A stretch of 64,000 nucleotides of DNA. Source: Kitasatospora sp. NBC_01246 (GTDB lineage: Bacteria > Actinomycetota > Actinomycetes > Streptomycetales > Streptomycetaceae). The stretch is taken from positions 1 through 64,000 of the forward strand of contig NZ_CP108485.1 of NCBI RefSeq assembly GCF_036226505.1, in the 5' to 3' direction. The first letter of the stretch is position 1. Every line of letters starts with the position of its first letter. Positions 50,239 to 57,896 of this stretch are shown in pieces. The notes beneath the pieces were generated by a model. The model saw only the letters and a program-made list of their open reading frames with translations. It made no database searches and was not told the origin of the DNA. The position numbers and the translations under genes were made by a program.

Positions 50239-50774
50239 CGGCGCGGCGAGGGGGGTGACGCGCGGGCCCCGGCGTCTGCCCTGGTGCTGTGTACGGGGGG
50301 CGATCACAGTTGGATGGGGAGTGCCGGGGCCGTGCGCGCATTCTGATGGTGGGGCCGGTGGGGCGGCCTGTCAAAGGAGCATCGGCCCGCTGTGGGGGTG
50401 AGGCCGGCGCGGGGGTGGGTCAGTTGGAGGTGCCCGTGGTGGGGGTGGTGTCGGCGAGCATCTGCCGGATTCGCTCCTCGATGGCGGGCACGTTCGGCCA
50501 GGCGCCTGCCGCGCGGGCGCAGCGAATCGTGTGCGAGTCGGCAGCGGGAACTGAGGGTTGCCTAAGTTGGTCAGGCGAATCTCGGGGCATTTCGCGGGCA
50601 ATTCCCATCGACCGGCTCCCTTGTTAGGGTCTGCATGCTACCGGGGGTGGTCCCCCGAGACGCCGATTGTTCCCCAGAAGTAGGCTGCATTCATAGGGAA
50701 GAAATTTCCCTATGGAGGGGATTAGCTGACACGCGGTCACCCCGTCGACAGGGACTACGGAAGGGGCGACCCGA
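50239..50774. other. 535-bp region without a sure gene
   Basis: A minus-strand 62-codon frame at 50420-50608 (ending ERIRQMLADTTPTTGTSN) is weak. The right end is AT-richer, contains the 50693 palindrome and the control region of the MmyB-type gene. Confidence 0.4.
50693..50713 (+). promoter_or_regulatory. Palindrome before the MmyB-type regulator
   Basis: ATAGGGAA-GAAAT-TTCCCTAT, perfect 8-bp arms, ends 61 nt before the GTG. A probable autoregulatory operator for the regulator of the polyketide synthase pair. Confidence 0.6.
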
Positions 50775-51680
50775 GTGGGAACGAAGCCACCCAAAGTGGA
50801 CAAGGAAGGGTTGCGGGCCCTCCTGACCCGGTTGCGCGGCCAGCTCAGCCACGCCGACGTCGGCCTCCCGCCGCCGGCCGACTACAACAACAAGGGCCGC
50901 CGCCCCACCACCGGGCTCAGGCAGGCCGACATCGACCTGCTCACCGGGCGCAGCCCCGGCACCTACGGCCGGTTCGAGTCGGGATCCACACGGTACCCCG
51001 CCCCCTCGGACACCTACCTCCTGGCCGTCGCCCGGGCACTGCTCATGACAGAGGAGGACTGGCGGGCGATGTGGCTCTACCGACTCCAGTCCCATCCGCC
51101 CTACCCCCTCAAGCCGGAGGCGACGGTGACGATCGGCGGTCACTGGCAGGCCATTGTCGACGACTACCGGAGCCCCGCATACATTACCGACCGCGCGTGG
51201 AAGGTTGCGGTCTACAATCAACGTTTTGCTGCGTTGTTCCCGGGGGGAATTCCTCCGGAGAACACCATGGAATGGATGATTCTCTCCCGCTACGCGCGTG
51301 AGGTCGGCCTGCCCGACTGGGAGAACTCGTGGGCGCGCCTTGTCCTCCCCCAACTCCGCGCTGCGCACAATCAGTTCTCTGCGAACCACGACCTGGGGCG
51401 CCTGGTGCGGAAGGTGGAGCGCGACCCGGTGGCGGGCCCGATCTACGCGAGTCTCGACGAGTCCTACCGCCAGCCCGACGGCGACACCCGCTACTTCTGG
51501 CACGCCGGGCGGAACGAGCGTGTCACCGTGACGATGGGGCCCTCCATGCCCCTCGGCGCGCCGGGAACGCTGCTGATGCACCTGTTGCTGGATTACAGGT
51601 CCGAACCGTCCAGCTGGCGCGATCAGCAACACCCGCTGGCCGCGCCGGCCACCGCAGCCTCTCCACCCATGGAAGGGTGA
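50775..51680 (+). CDS. MmyB-type XRE regulator, 301 aa
   Basis: HTH in the first 90 residues (GLRALLTRLRGQLSHADVGL; LTGRSPGTYGRFESGSTRYP; DTYLLAVARALLMTEEDW). The MmyB-like ligand-binding domain follows: WQAIVDDYRSPAYITDRAWK, VAVYNQRFAALFPGGIP, TRYFWHAGRNERVTVTMGP, LLMHLLLDYRSEP. Such domains bind fatty-acid-like ligands in Actinobacteria. Two bp separate it from the type III PKS gene, so the pair is co-transcribed and the regulator may sense the PKS product. Confidence 0.85.
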   Translation: MGTKPPKVDKEGLRALLTRLRGQLSHADVGLPPPADYNNKGRRPTTGLRQADIDLLTGRSPGTYGRFESGSTRYPAPSDTYLLAVARALLMTEEDWRAMWLYRLQSHPPYPLKPEATVTIGGHWQAIVDDYRSPAYITDRAWKVAVYNQRFAALFPGGIPPENTMEWMILSRYAREVGLPDWENSWARLVLPQLRAAHNQFSANHDLGRLVRKVERDPVAGPIYASLDESYRQPDGDTRYFWHAGRNERVTVTMGPSMPLGAPGTLLMHLLLDYRSEPSSWRDQQHPLAAPATAASPPMEG

Positions 51681-51682
51681 CC

Positions 51683-52732
51683 ATGTCGTTCGTATCGAAT
51701 CCTTACGTGTTCCTGCCCAACCACGTCGTGACCAGCGAGGAACTCGCCGACGTCATAACCAGCCGGCACGCCGGGCACCCGCGACTTCCAGTGATCCGCC
51801 GGATCGTCGCCCAGGCCCCGGCGCGCCGGCACTTCAGCCAGCCGCTCGACATCGTGATGTCGGACCGCACCCTCGAAGAACGCAACCGCGCGGCCGTCGA
51901 CGATGTCCTCACCATGGGCACGGCCGCCGCGCGGGGTGTCCTGGCCGAACTGGACGTCGACCCGCTCACCATCGACTGCATCATCACCACCCACAGCACC
52001 GGTGACATCGTGCCCGGCCTCGACATCCACCTGGTGCACGAACTCGGGCTGCGCCCGGACGTCTCGCGCCGCCCGATCACCCAGCTCGGCTGCGGCGGCG
52101 GCGCGCACATCATGGTGATGGCCCACCAGTACGTGAGCGCCTCCCCCGGTTCACGGGTCCTGGTGGTCGGCGCCGAGTCGCTCAGCTCCACCATCCACGC
52201 CGCGGACACCGAGATCGAGCAGGTCATCTACTCCGGGTTGTGGGGCGACGGCGCGGTGGCCGCGGTGGTCTCCAGCAGCCCGATCGGCCCGGCGCTGCGG
52301 ATCCACGAGACGTGGGAGTACCTGCTGCCGGACACCACCACCAGATACCGCAAGCGGGTCGACCACTCGGGGGTGCACTTCGACAGCGAGCGGTCGGCCA
52401 CGCAGTCCATCAACGAGATGGCCCCGGCGCTGCGGGCCTGGCTGGCCGACGAGACGGCCGGCCCGTGGCCGCTCGACTTCATGGTCGCCCACCCCGGCGG
52501 TCTGCGGGTGATGGAGGACCTGGAGAAGCAGCTGCAGCTGGGCCCGGACGCGTTGCGGCACTCCCGGGCGCAGTTCGACGCGGAGGCGAACCTGGGCGGC
52601 CCCTCGGTGCTGTCCGTGCTGCGCCGCACGATGGCGGACCCGCCGGAGCACGGTCAGGCCGGGCTGGCGGCGGGGTTCGCCCCGGGGTTCGCGGTGTCGG
52701 CGATGAAGGTGAGTTGGTGCGATCCGTCGTAG
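51683..52732 (+). CDS. Type III polyketide synthase (chalcone-synthase-like), 349 aa
   Basis: Thiolase-fold enzyme. The Cys-His-Asn triad fits type III PKS: TQLGCGGGAHIMVMA (Cys about 133), FMVAHPGGLRVMEDLEK (His), EANLGGPSVLSVLRRTM (Asn). Length (349) is near bacterial type III PKS. FabH also has a Cys-His-Asn triad, but HPGG with RVMEDLEKQL is the CHS pattern. It condenses an acyl starter with malonyl-CoA to pyrones or resorcinols or naphthols; product unknown. Lies in the phage block on the opposite strand. Confidence 0.82.
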   Translation: MSFVSNPYVFLPNHVVTSEELADVITSRHAGHPRLPVIRRIVAQAPARRHFSQPLDIVMSDRTLEERNRAAVDDVLTMGTAAARGVLAELDVDPLTIDCIITTHSTGDIVPGLDIHLVHELGLRPDVSRRPITQLGCGGGAHIMVMAHQYVSASPGSRVLVVGAESLSSTIHAADTEIEQVIYSGLWGDGAVAAVVSSSPIGPALRIHETWEYLLPDTTTRYRKRVDHSGVHFDSERSATQSINEMAPALRAWLADETAGPWPLDFMVAHPGGLRVMEDLEKQLQLGPDALRHSRAQFDAEANLGGPSVLSVLRRTMADPPEHGQAGLAAGFAPGFAVSAMKVSWCDPS

Positions 52733-52740
52733 GCCCGGCA

Positions 52741-52788
52741 CCGAACAGAGCGGCTCCACACGGGCGCGTGTGGAGCCGCTCTGTTCGG
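52741..52788 (+). terminator. Terminator of the PKS operon
   Basis: Perfect 21-bp stem beginning CCGAACAGAGCGGC and ending with its complement, loop GGGCGC, 8 bp past the PKS stop. Also lies 4 bp after the stop of the converging minus-strand gene, so it serves both directions. Confidence 0.85.
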
Positions 52789-52792
52789 TAGG

Positions 52793-52963
52793 TCAGGGAA
52801 GTAGGGGGTGGTGGCGCAGAGCTGCGGGGACGGGCGGGCGGGGTCCGGGGGCGAGCAGTGGGCCGGTGGCGAGGCGGTCGGCTGCGCTGCGGGCCCAGGC
52901 GGCGAGCCGGCTGTAGGTGTCGCGGTCGCAGCGGGCCGGCGTCGGTCGGGTGGTAGCGGGCAT
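52793..52963 (-). CDS. Small hypothetical protein, 56 aa
   Basis: Last gene of the early-type region. Reads MPATTRPTPARCDRDTYSRL, then AAWARSAADRLATGPLLAPG and a Pro/His end. ATG 52963 with weak ribosome site. Stop directly before the bidirectional terminator. Confidence 0.5.
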   Translation of the reverse strand: MPATTRPTPARCDRDTYSRLAAWARSAADRLATGPLLAPGPRPPVPAALRHHPLLP

Positions 52964-53019
52964 GGGTGGTCCCGGGGCCGGGGCCCGGCCGGGAACCCCC
53001 CGGCCGGGCGGGCGGGTGG

Positions 53020-53334
53020 TCAGCGGATCCGACGGCGGCGCACGGTGAGGCGTTCGTTCCTGGGCCGGCGGCGGGGCGGGTAGGGGTCGTCGGTCTCGAC
53101 GTCGGGCAGGCTCGGGTTGACCAGCATCAGGCCGAGTTCTTCGCGGTGCTCGCTGTCGAGCAGCAGGTCGACGGGGCGGCCGTCGGTGAGGGTGAGGTGC
53201 ACGACGGTGGGTTCGTCGGGATCGGACGAGAAGGTCGTCACGCCGTCCCAGAGCGCGTTGAGCGGCGCCGGGGCGGTGGCGGCCGGGCGCTGCCCGGGGG
53301 GTCCGATCGGGGTGTCACGAATTTCGGTGGGCAT
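53020..53334 (-). CDS. Hypothetical protein, 104 aa
   Basis: AGGAGGACACCC before ATG is an excellent ribosome site. LNALWDGVTTFSSDPDEPTV, VHLTLTDGRPVDLLLDSEHR, then a basic Arg tail (RRRPRNERLTVRRRRIR) that could bind nucleic acid. Unknown phage-type protein. Confidence 0.65.
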   Translation of the reverse strand: MPTEIRDTPIGPPGQRPAATAPAPLNALWDGVTTFSSDPDEPTVVHLTLTDGRPVDLLLDSEHREELGLMLVNPSLPDVETDDPYPPRRRPRNERLTVRRRRIR

Positions 53335-53429
53335 GGGTGTCCTCCTGGTGGGTCGGGGCCGGCGGTGGGTCGGCCGGGGGCCGGTCGCCGTCCGGGCCCC
53401 ACGGTGGTGGTGGCCCGGACGGCGGCCGG

Positions 53430-53669
53430 TCAGAACGGGGCGGTGCCGGTGCTGTCCAGTTCGGTGATGCGCCGCTCGGCGGCCGCCAGCCGGGCCAGGA
53501 GCGCGCCCGCGCGGATTCCGACCCAGGCGGCCAGTTCCGCGCCGACCTCCTGGAGGTCCGGGTTGGTGGCCCACGCATGCAGCGTGGCCACGTGCCGGAC
53601 CAGCTCCGTGACGGCGGCGTCGTCGGCCGGGGCGACGGTGGCGGGCAGCGGCCCGTAGTCGACGCTCAC
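53430..53669 (-). CDS. Helical hypothetical protein, 79 aa
   Basis: GTG overlaps upstream stop (GTGA). VTELVRHVATLHAWATNPDL, QEVGAELAAWVGIRAGALLA, RLAAAERRITELDS: a helical bundle or coiled coil. Unknown. Confidence 0.6.
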   Translation of the reverse strand: MSVDYGPLPATVAPADDAAVTELVRHVATLHAWATNPDLQEVGAELAAWVGIRAGALLARLAAAERRITELDSTGTAPF

Positions 53670-53980
53670 AGCTCGGCGGACGGGTCGTAGTGGTCCATCA
53701 CCGGGACGGCGGTGACGGTGTACTCGGTGGCGTGCTGGGCGCCGTGCAGGGTGATGTGCAGGGTCTGGTGCTCGCCGGATTCCAGCTCGGCGGGGATCCA
53801 CTCGAAGTCGTGGCCGCCGAGCGCGGCGGCGGCGAAGTCCTCGGCGTGGGCCTGGGCGGCGGCGATGTGGGTGTAGTGACCGAGCCGGATGCCGGACGTC
53901 TCGGCGCGGTAGTGGTGCAGCGTGGGAAGGGCGGGCGCGGGCTGGGCAAGGGCGGCGAACGGTATGGCGTCGGCGGTCAT
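53666..53980 (-). CDS. Hypothetical protein, 104 aa
   Basis: GIRLGHYTHIAAAQAHAEDF, AAAALGGHDFEWIPAELESG, then a beta strand series (HQTLHITLHGAQHATEYTVT). The pattern resembles small actinobacterial proteins of phage and plasmid early regions. Function unknown. The 345 bp upstream (53981-54325) have no gene and contain the 71-bp repeat. Confidence 0.6.
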   Translation of the reverse strand: MTADAIPFAALAQPAPALPTLHHYRAETSGIRLGHYTHIAAAQAHAEDFAAAALGGHDFEWIPAELESGEHQTLHITLHGAQHATEYTVTAVPVMDHYDPSAEL

Positions 53981-54004
53981 GGTCGGTCTCCAGAGGCAGG
54001 TGGG

Positions 54005-54146
54005 CGCGGCGCAGCGGGGCGCGGCGCGGGTGGGTGGTGCCCGGACCGGTCGGGGCGGCAGCTGGGCGAACGCGGCGCGGCGCAGCGGGGCGCGGCGCGG
54101 GTGGGTGGTGCCCGGACCGGTCGGGGCGGCAGCTGGGCGAACGCGG
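54005..54146. repeat. 71-bp direct tandem repeat, two copies
   Basis: Two adjacent copies from 54005 and 54076 (GCAGCGGGGC recurs at 54011 and 54082), apparently identical, in gene-free GC-rich DNA. Unit contains GGACCGGT and GGTGGGTGG. Origin: recent slippage or duplication. Confidence 0.75.
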
Positions 54147-54325
54147 CGCGGCCAGGGGGTGCCGGGCGGGGTTCGCGGGCCGGGCCGACCGGTCCGGGGG
54201 CCCGTGACGGCGCCGGGGCCTGCTCCCCGGGGCTGGGGAGTGGCTGGGGTGCCGGGCCGCTGTGGTCGGCCGTCACGGGGCGGGGTGGGCGGCCCCGGTG
54301 GGGTGGGGCCGCCCGGTCTGGGCGG

Positions 54326-54433
54326 TCAGTCGTCGTCGCTGGTGGGCGGCGACTTGACGGCGGGGCAGTTGGGGTCGTGGCAGGCGGGGTCGTGGGGGCA
54401 GCAGGCGTCGCAGTCGCAGAGCCGAGGTGCCAT
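54326..54433 (-). CDS. Cys-rich micropeptide, 35 aa
   Basis: First gene after element 1. MAPRLCDCDACCPHDPACHD, then PNCPAVKSPPTSDDD: six Cys and two His in the first 23 residues, a likely metal-binding knuckle. GGAAGG before ATG. No family name. Confidence 0.65.
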   Translation of the reverse strand: MAPRLCDCDACCPHDPACHDPNCPAVKSPPTSDDD

Positions 54434-54458
54434 GGCGGGTGCCTTCCGGTTGGTGGGC

Positions 54459-54523
54459 GGTTCGTTGTCGGTGACCCCATCCTCGCATAAGCAACTTCCA
54501 TGTTGCAAGTTGTTTATGCGAGG
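54459..54523 (-). promoter_or_regulatory. Early regulatory element, copy 1
   Basis: Palindrome arms at 54484-54497 and 54507-54520 (CGCATAAGCAACTT / AAGTTGTTTATGCG; one mismatch) around CCATGTTGC. Promoter on minus strand TTGCAA-18-GAGGAT, then leader CACCGACAACGAACC. Arm end to ATG 54433: 50 nt. Confidence 0.85.
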
Positions 54524-54545
54524 GGGTCGCACCGCGCCCGGCCGC

Positions 54546-54938
54546 TCAGCGCACCGGGATACCACCGGTTCCGGGTGAGCGCAGCGCGGCCAGCCCGGCC
54601 GCGATCTGGTCGGCACTCAGGCCGGCCGGAACATCGCCGCCCGGGCCGGCGGCGCCGAGCAGCACGGCGGGCCCCAGAACGGGCAGCAGGCTGGCGTGCG
54701 GAAGGTGGCGGCGCATCAGCTCAACGGCGCGCCTGTTCGGCTGGTCGGCCTCCCGTGCGGCCGTGACGAACCACAGGCTGCGCCGCCGGGTGAGGTAGAG
54801 GGCGGTGAACCTGTTGTCGCCGATCAGCTCGGCCAGAGTGACTGCGAAGTGCGGCACTCTCTGGAGGACGTGCACCGGCCGGGGGTCCCCGGTCACGGGT
54901 ATCAGCAGGGCATTGGGGGTGTCGGGGGTGTCGGTCAC
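54546..54938 (-). CDS. DUF3846-like hypothetical protein, 130 aa
   Basis: Opening NALLIPVTGDPRPVHVLQRV recalls DUF3846-type proteins of actinophage early regions. Then FAVTLAELIGDNRFTALYLT, RRSLWFVTAAREADQPN, a GLSADQIAAGLAALRSP end. GTG start. Last gene of the group driven by element 2. Role unknown. Confidence 0.6.
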   Translation of the reverse strand: MTDTPDTPNALLIPVTGDPRPVHVLQRVPHFAVTLAELIGDNRFTALYLTRRRSLWFVTAAREADQPNRRAVELMRRHLPHASLLPVLGPAVLLGAAGPGGDVPAGLSADQIAAGLAALRSPGTGGIPVR

Positions 54939-55032
54939 GGGGGTTCTCCATCCACGGGAAGGGGGGCAGGACGTCGTGGTCCGCCGCCCGCCCCGCCCGC
55001 AGAGGGCGGGGCGGGCGGCGGAGCGTGGCGGG

Positions 55033-55536
55033 TCAGCGGCTGTCCGAGATCGCCCGGATCACAGCGGCCACGGTGGGCACGTTGTGCATGGCGGGGTTGT
55101 CGGGGGTGGTCGCCAGGATCGGGCCGAACAGGCGCACCCGGCCGGGGGCGCAGCCGCGCGCGTGCCAGCACAGGGCGTAGGTCCACGCGTTGCCCCGGCG
55201 TCCGGCCGCCTCCGCCCCAGAGAGGGCGCGGCCGACCCGGACCTTGACGAAGGGGTCCGCCCCCGCCGTGACGAACCAGTGGACGTCCGCCACCCACTTG
55301 CGGGCGTCGGCGTAGGCGATGAGGTCGGCGGCCGCCTTGGGCAGGGCGTAGCCGGGCGGCGGGACCGCGACGAGAGCGCGCAGCCGGGCCGTGATCTCGG
55401 CGAAGCGCGTGCGGTCGGCGTCGGTGCGCTCGGCGGGGTCGATGTGGCGCAGCACGGCCGCCTGGTGGCTGAGCCGGGTGATCTCGGCGGTGATCGCGTC
55501 GGTGCGGTGGGCGGGGGTGGGGGTGGGGGTGGTCAT
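55033..55536 (-). CDS. Hypothetical protein, 167 aa
   Basis: TDAITAEITRLSHQAAVLRH helix, TRFAEITARLRALVAVP, YADARKWVADVHWFVTAGAD, then FVKVRVGRALSGAEAAGRRG and CWHARGCAPGRVRLFGPIL. Beta-rich central part; no known function. Second gene of the element-2 group. Confidence 0.6.
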   Translation of the reverse strand: MTTPTPTPAHRTDAITAEITRLSHQAAVLRHIDPAERTDADRTRFAEITARLRALVAVPPPGYALPKAAADLIAYADARKWVADVHWFVTAGADPFVKVRVGRALSGAEAAGRRGNAWTYALCWHARGCAPGRVRLFGPILATTPDNPAMHNVPTVAAVIRAISDSR

Positions 55537-55615
55537 GGCGTTCGGCTTCCTGTCGGTTGGTGGTGGTGGCCGGTGGGGCCGGGCCACCCCGGGAGCGGGG
55601 TGGCCCGGTGGCCGG

Positions 55616-56005
55616 TCAGTGGGACAGGAGGCTGGTCAGCAGGGCACCGGGGGCGGCGAGGAGGGCGGCGGTGGGGCAGAGGATCGCGGCGGCGTCGCCG
55701 GGGTGGCGGAGGGTGGGGCGGGCGGGGGTGCTGTCCTCGCGGGCCACGAGGTAGCGGGTGCGGTGGACGGTGGTGGCGGAGATGCGGTCGATGCGGAACC
55801 CGCGCTTCTCGCCGGTGCCCCGGTCCATGGCGAGGGCCCGGATGTCCCCGGCCTGGGAGATCTCGAAGTCGTAGATCTCGATGGTGCGCACGGTGACGGC
55901 GCCGTCGCGGTCGGTGTAGGTGATGGTGACCGGGTGCTGGCGGTCCATGGCGCGGATGAGCCGGGTGGTGGTGGCGGCGGTGTTGGTGGTGGTGGCCTTG
56001 ATCAT
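55616..56005 (-). CDS. WYL-domain protein, 129 aa
   Basis: Residues 15-85 follow the WYL fold: HPVTITYTDRDGAVTVRTIE, IYDFEISQAGDIRALAMDRG, TGEKRGFRIDRISATTVHRT. WYL modules bind nucleic acids or nucleotides, usually attached to an HTH in regulators of defence or DNA damage; here the domain is alone. First gene after element 2, with AGGAG before ATG. It could sense DNA or RNA and modulate a phage regulator. Confidence 0.7.
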   Translation of the reverse strand: MIKATTTNTAATTTRLIRAMDRQHPVTITYTDRDGAVTVRTIEIYDFEISQAGDIRALAMDRGTGEKRGFRIDRISATTVHRTRYLVAREDSTPARPTLRHPGDAAAILCPTAALLAAPGALLTSLLSH

Positions 56006-56026
56006 CGGAGGCTCCTGAGAGTGGGT

Positions 56027-56086
56027 GGTTCGTTGTCGGTGACCCCACTCTCGCATAAACAACTTCCAGATTGCAAGTTGTTTATG
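56027..56086 (-). promoter_or_regulatory. Early regulatory element, copy 2
   Basis: Perfect 12-bp arms CATAAACAACTT (56054-56065) / AAGTTGTTTATG (56075-56086). Minus-strand promoter TTGCAA-18-GAGAGT. Same leader CACCGACAACGAACC. Arm end to ATG 56005: 48 nt. The 222 bp further upstream (56087-56309) show no gene. Confidence 0.88.
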
Positions 56087-56309
56087 GAGCGATCTTGAAA
56101 CCTTCGGGGCCCGCACCCCCGGCGAACCGGACGGAACGGGCCCGCGCGCACGACCGCGCCGGGGCCGCGACCGGCCCTACGGCTGCGGAGCGCCGCACTC
56201 CCAGGCTGTTACTCGGGGCCGGCCCCGACCAGCACCGGAGCCGGCCCCGGAACGACTGCTGCTCCCCCTCCCGTGTCGCGGGAAGGGGAGCAGCAGGAAC
56301 GTGCTGTGC

Positions 56310-56834
56310 CTACTCGGCGCCAACCAGCTCGAACGTCACCCCCTGTGAAGCGAGTTCGGCGATTCTGGCCAGCGCTTCGGGGCTGTGCGAATCGTCCTCC
56401 AGGGGGCGGAAGTCAATCCGCTCGTTCGGACCGGCAAGGTCGGCGAGATGCGACTTCCACGCCGGTGCCGGGCGGCGGGCGGCGGCCACGCGGGCCGCGT
56501 ACGCCCGGGCGTCGACCCGACGCCGGGCCGCGACGTGGGCGAGCATGAGCCGTTCGGCCTTGGCCCGGCCGGCGGCCATGGTGCCCCACCGGGCATCCTT
56601 TGCTCCGGGAAGGCACGTCCAGTAGCCGGTGAACGGGCTGGGGTCCGCAGCGCGGGTGATGTGCCAGGCCGTCCGGGCGTTGGAGAGCTGGAAGGCGTCG
56701 ACGGTGAAGTTCATGCCGCGCCAACTGGCGGTGACAGCCCATCGGGTGGAGCAGCCAACGGAGAGGTCGGACAGCGTGCGCCACGTGAGGGTGACGGGGG
56801 CCTGGTGGTCGGCGGGCAGGGGGCTGGTGGGCAT
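56310..56834 (-). CDS. Hypothetical protein, 174 aa
   Basis: Beta opening (QAPVTLTWRTLSDLSVGCST; RWAVTASWRGMNFTVDAFQL), then TGYWTCLPGAKDARWGTMAA, a long basic helix (AERLMLAHVAARRRVDARAY), and an acidic end. Second gene of the element-3 group. Unknown. Confidence 0.6.
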   Translation of the reverse strand: MPTSPLPADHQAPVTLTWRTLSDLSVGCSTRWAVTASWRGMNFTVDAFQLSNARTAWHITRAADPSPFTGYWTCLPGAKDARWGTMAAGRAKAERLMLAHVAARRRVDARAYAARVAAARRPAPAWKSHLADLAGPNERIDFRPLEDDSHSPEALARIAELASQGVTFELVGAE

Positions 56835-56911
56835 CGGGTGCTCCGTGTCGGTTCGGTCGGCGGCGGCGGGCGGGCCGCCCGGGTACTTCCGGGACGGCCC
56901 GCCGGGTCCGG

Positions 56912-57394
56912 CTACCTGCCGGTGCGCAGCGCGGCGCTGTAGAGCGCGCTGACGCCGTAGCCGACCAGGACCACCGGGGCGCCGCAGCGCGCCCCCTTGG
57001 CCGTGCTGTAGTGCCCCAGGTGGGTGACATCTCCGGCGCGGGCGCCGACCGCCGCGCGCCACTTCTCCCACTGGCCGGTCGTCTCGGGGCGGACCGTGAC
57101 GCGGACGGCGAGACGTCCGGCAGTGACGGTGAGGGGAGCGTGCAGGCGTCCGGCGAGGACGGCGGAAAGGATCATGGAGCACGCTTCGTTGGCCGACCGG
57201 GCGCGGTCGGGTTCCAGCGCGACCACCGTGGTCGGCACGTCGGCCAGTGCGGCAAGGTCGCTCTGGCGGGCGGTGTGATCCTCGGCGTCGGCGAGCAGCA
57301 GGTGAGCGGCCCGGCCGGTGGGCGTCCAGCGGCTCCAGGGGCGGGCGAGGACGTGACGGAAGCGGTTGAGCTGGTCGGTGGTCAGGTGGGACAT
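56912..57394 (-). CDS. Hypothetical protein, 160 aa
   Basis: First gene after element 3. TTDQLNRFRHVLARPWSRWT, AAHLLLADAEDHTARQSDLA, TVVALEPDRARSANEACSMI, LTVTAGRLAVRVTVRPETTG, and a GARCGAPVVLVGYGVSALYS end. Alpha/beta; no known motif. Confidence 0.6.
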   Translation of the reverse strand: MSHLTTDQLNRFRHVLARPWSRWTPTGRAAHLLLADAEDHTARQSDLAALADVPTTVVALEPDRARSANEACSMILSAVLAGRLHAPLTVTAGRLAVRVTVRPETTGQWEKWRAAVGARAGDVTHLGHYSTAKGARCGAPVVLVGYGVSALYSAALRTGR

Positions 57395-57410
57395 GTGCGG
57401 CGGCCCTTTC

Positions 57411-57470
57411 GGTTCGTTGTCGGTGGCCCAACTCTCGCATATACAACTTCCATTTTGCAAGTTGTATATG
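57411..57470 (-). promoter_or_regulatory. Early regulatory element, copy 3
   Basis: Arms CATATACAACTT (57438-57449) / AAGTTGTATATG (57459-57470): perfect although they differ from copy 2, a paired (compensatory) change. Promoter TTGCAA-18-GAGAGT, same leader, 43 nt from the arm to ATG 57394. Confidence 0.88.
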
Positions 57471-57560
57471 GCTGGGTTTCGCACACCGGCCCGGAAGCCG
57501 AAAGGCCGGCCCCGAGGATCCCCCCGAGAGCCGGCCTCCCTGCCCGTACGCGGGCCGCCG

Positions 57561-57812
57561 TCACGGCGCCTCCCACTCCGGATCCGCGAACCACTCCGCC
57601 GCCGCCGCCCACACCATGCGCGCGCGGTGCGCCTCGGGTTCCGCCGACGCTGCGAACAATCGGCGCTTCAGCGACTCCACCCGCAGGCCGTTGAAGCCCA
57701 GCTCTGCGACCCGTGCGGCCCGTTCCGCGACGACCTCACTGGGCGTCACCAGGGCGCCGGTCTCGTGCATGGACATGTACAGCGCTTGAGCCGCCGGGCT
57801 GATCCCGTCCAA
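57561..57812 (-). CDS. Helical hypothetical protein, 83 aa
   Basis: TTG start at 57812 after GGGGGC. SPAAQALYMSMHETGALVTP, SEVVAERAARVAELGFNGLR, VESLKRRLFAASAEPEAHRA, then WAAAAEWFADPEW. Looks like a small all-helical protein. Second of the element-4 group. Confidence 0.55.
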   Translation of the reverse strand: MDGISPAAQALYMSMHETGALVTPSEVVAERAARVAELGFNGLRVESLKRRLFAASAEPEAHRARMVWAAAAEWFADPEWEAP

Positions 57813-57896
57813 CCTCGCGCCCCCTTTCGTGGTGACAGCAGGACCCGGTGTTGCCGGGGGCCGTAGCCCCCGGCAACACCGGGCGGGAGGACATGA

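Noticed and set aside
50371..50608. Small minus-strand genes between lipoprotein and MmyB-type regulator
   Set aside because: No ribosome site, no domain, and overlapping frames of equal quality; mentioned only as a weak possibility.
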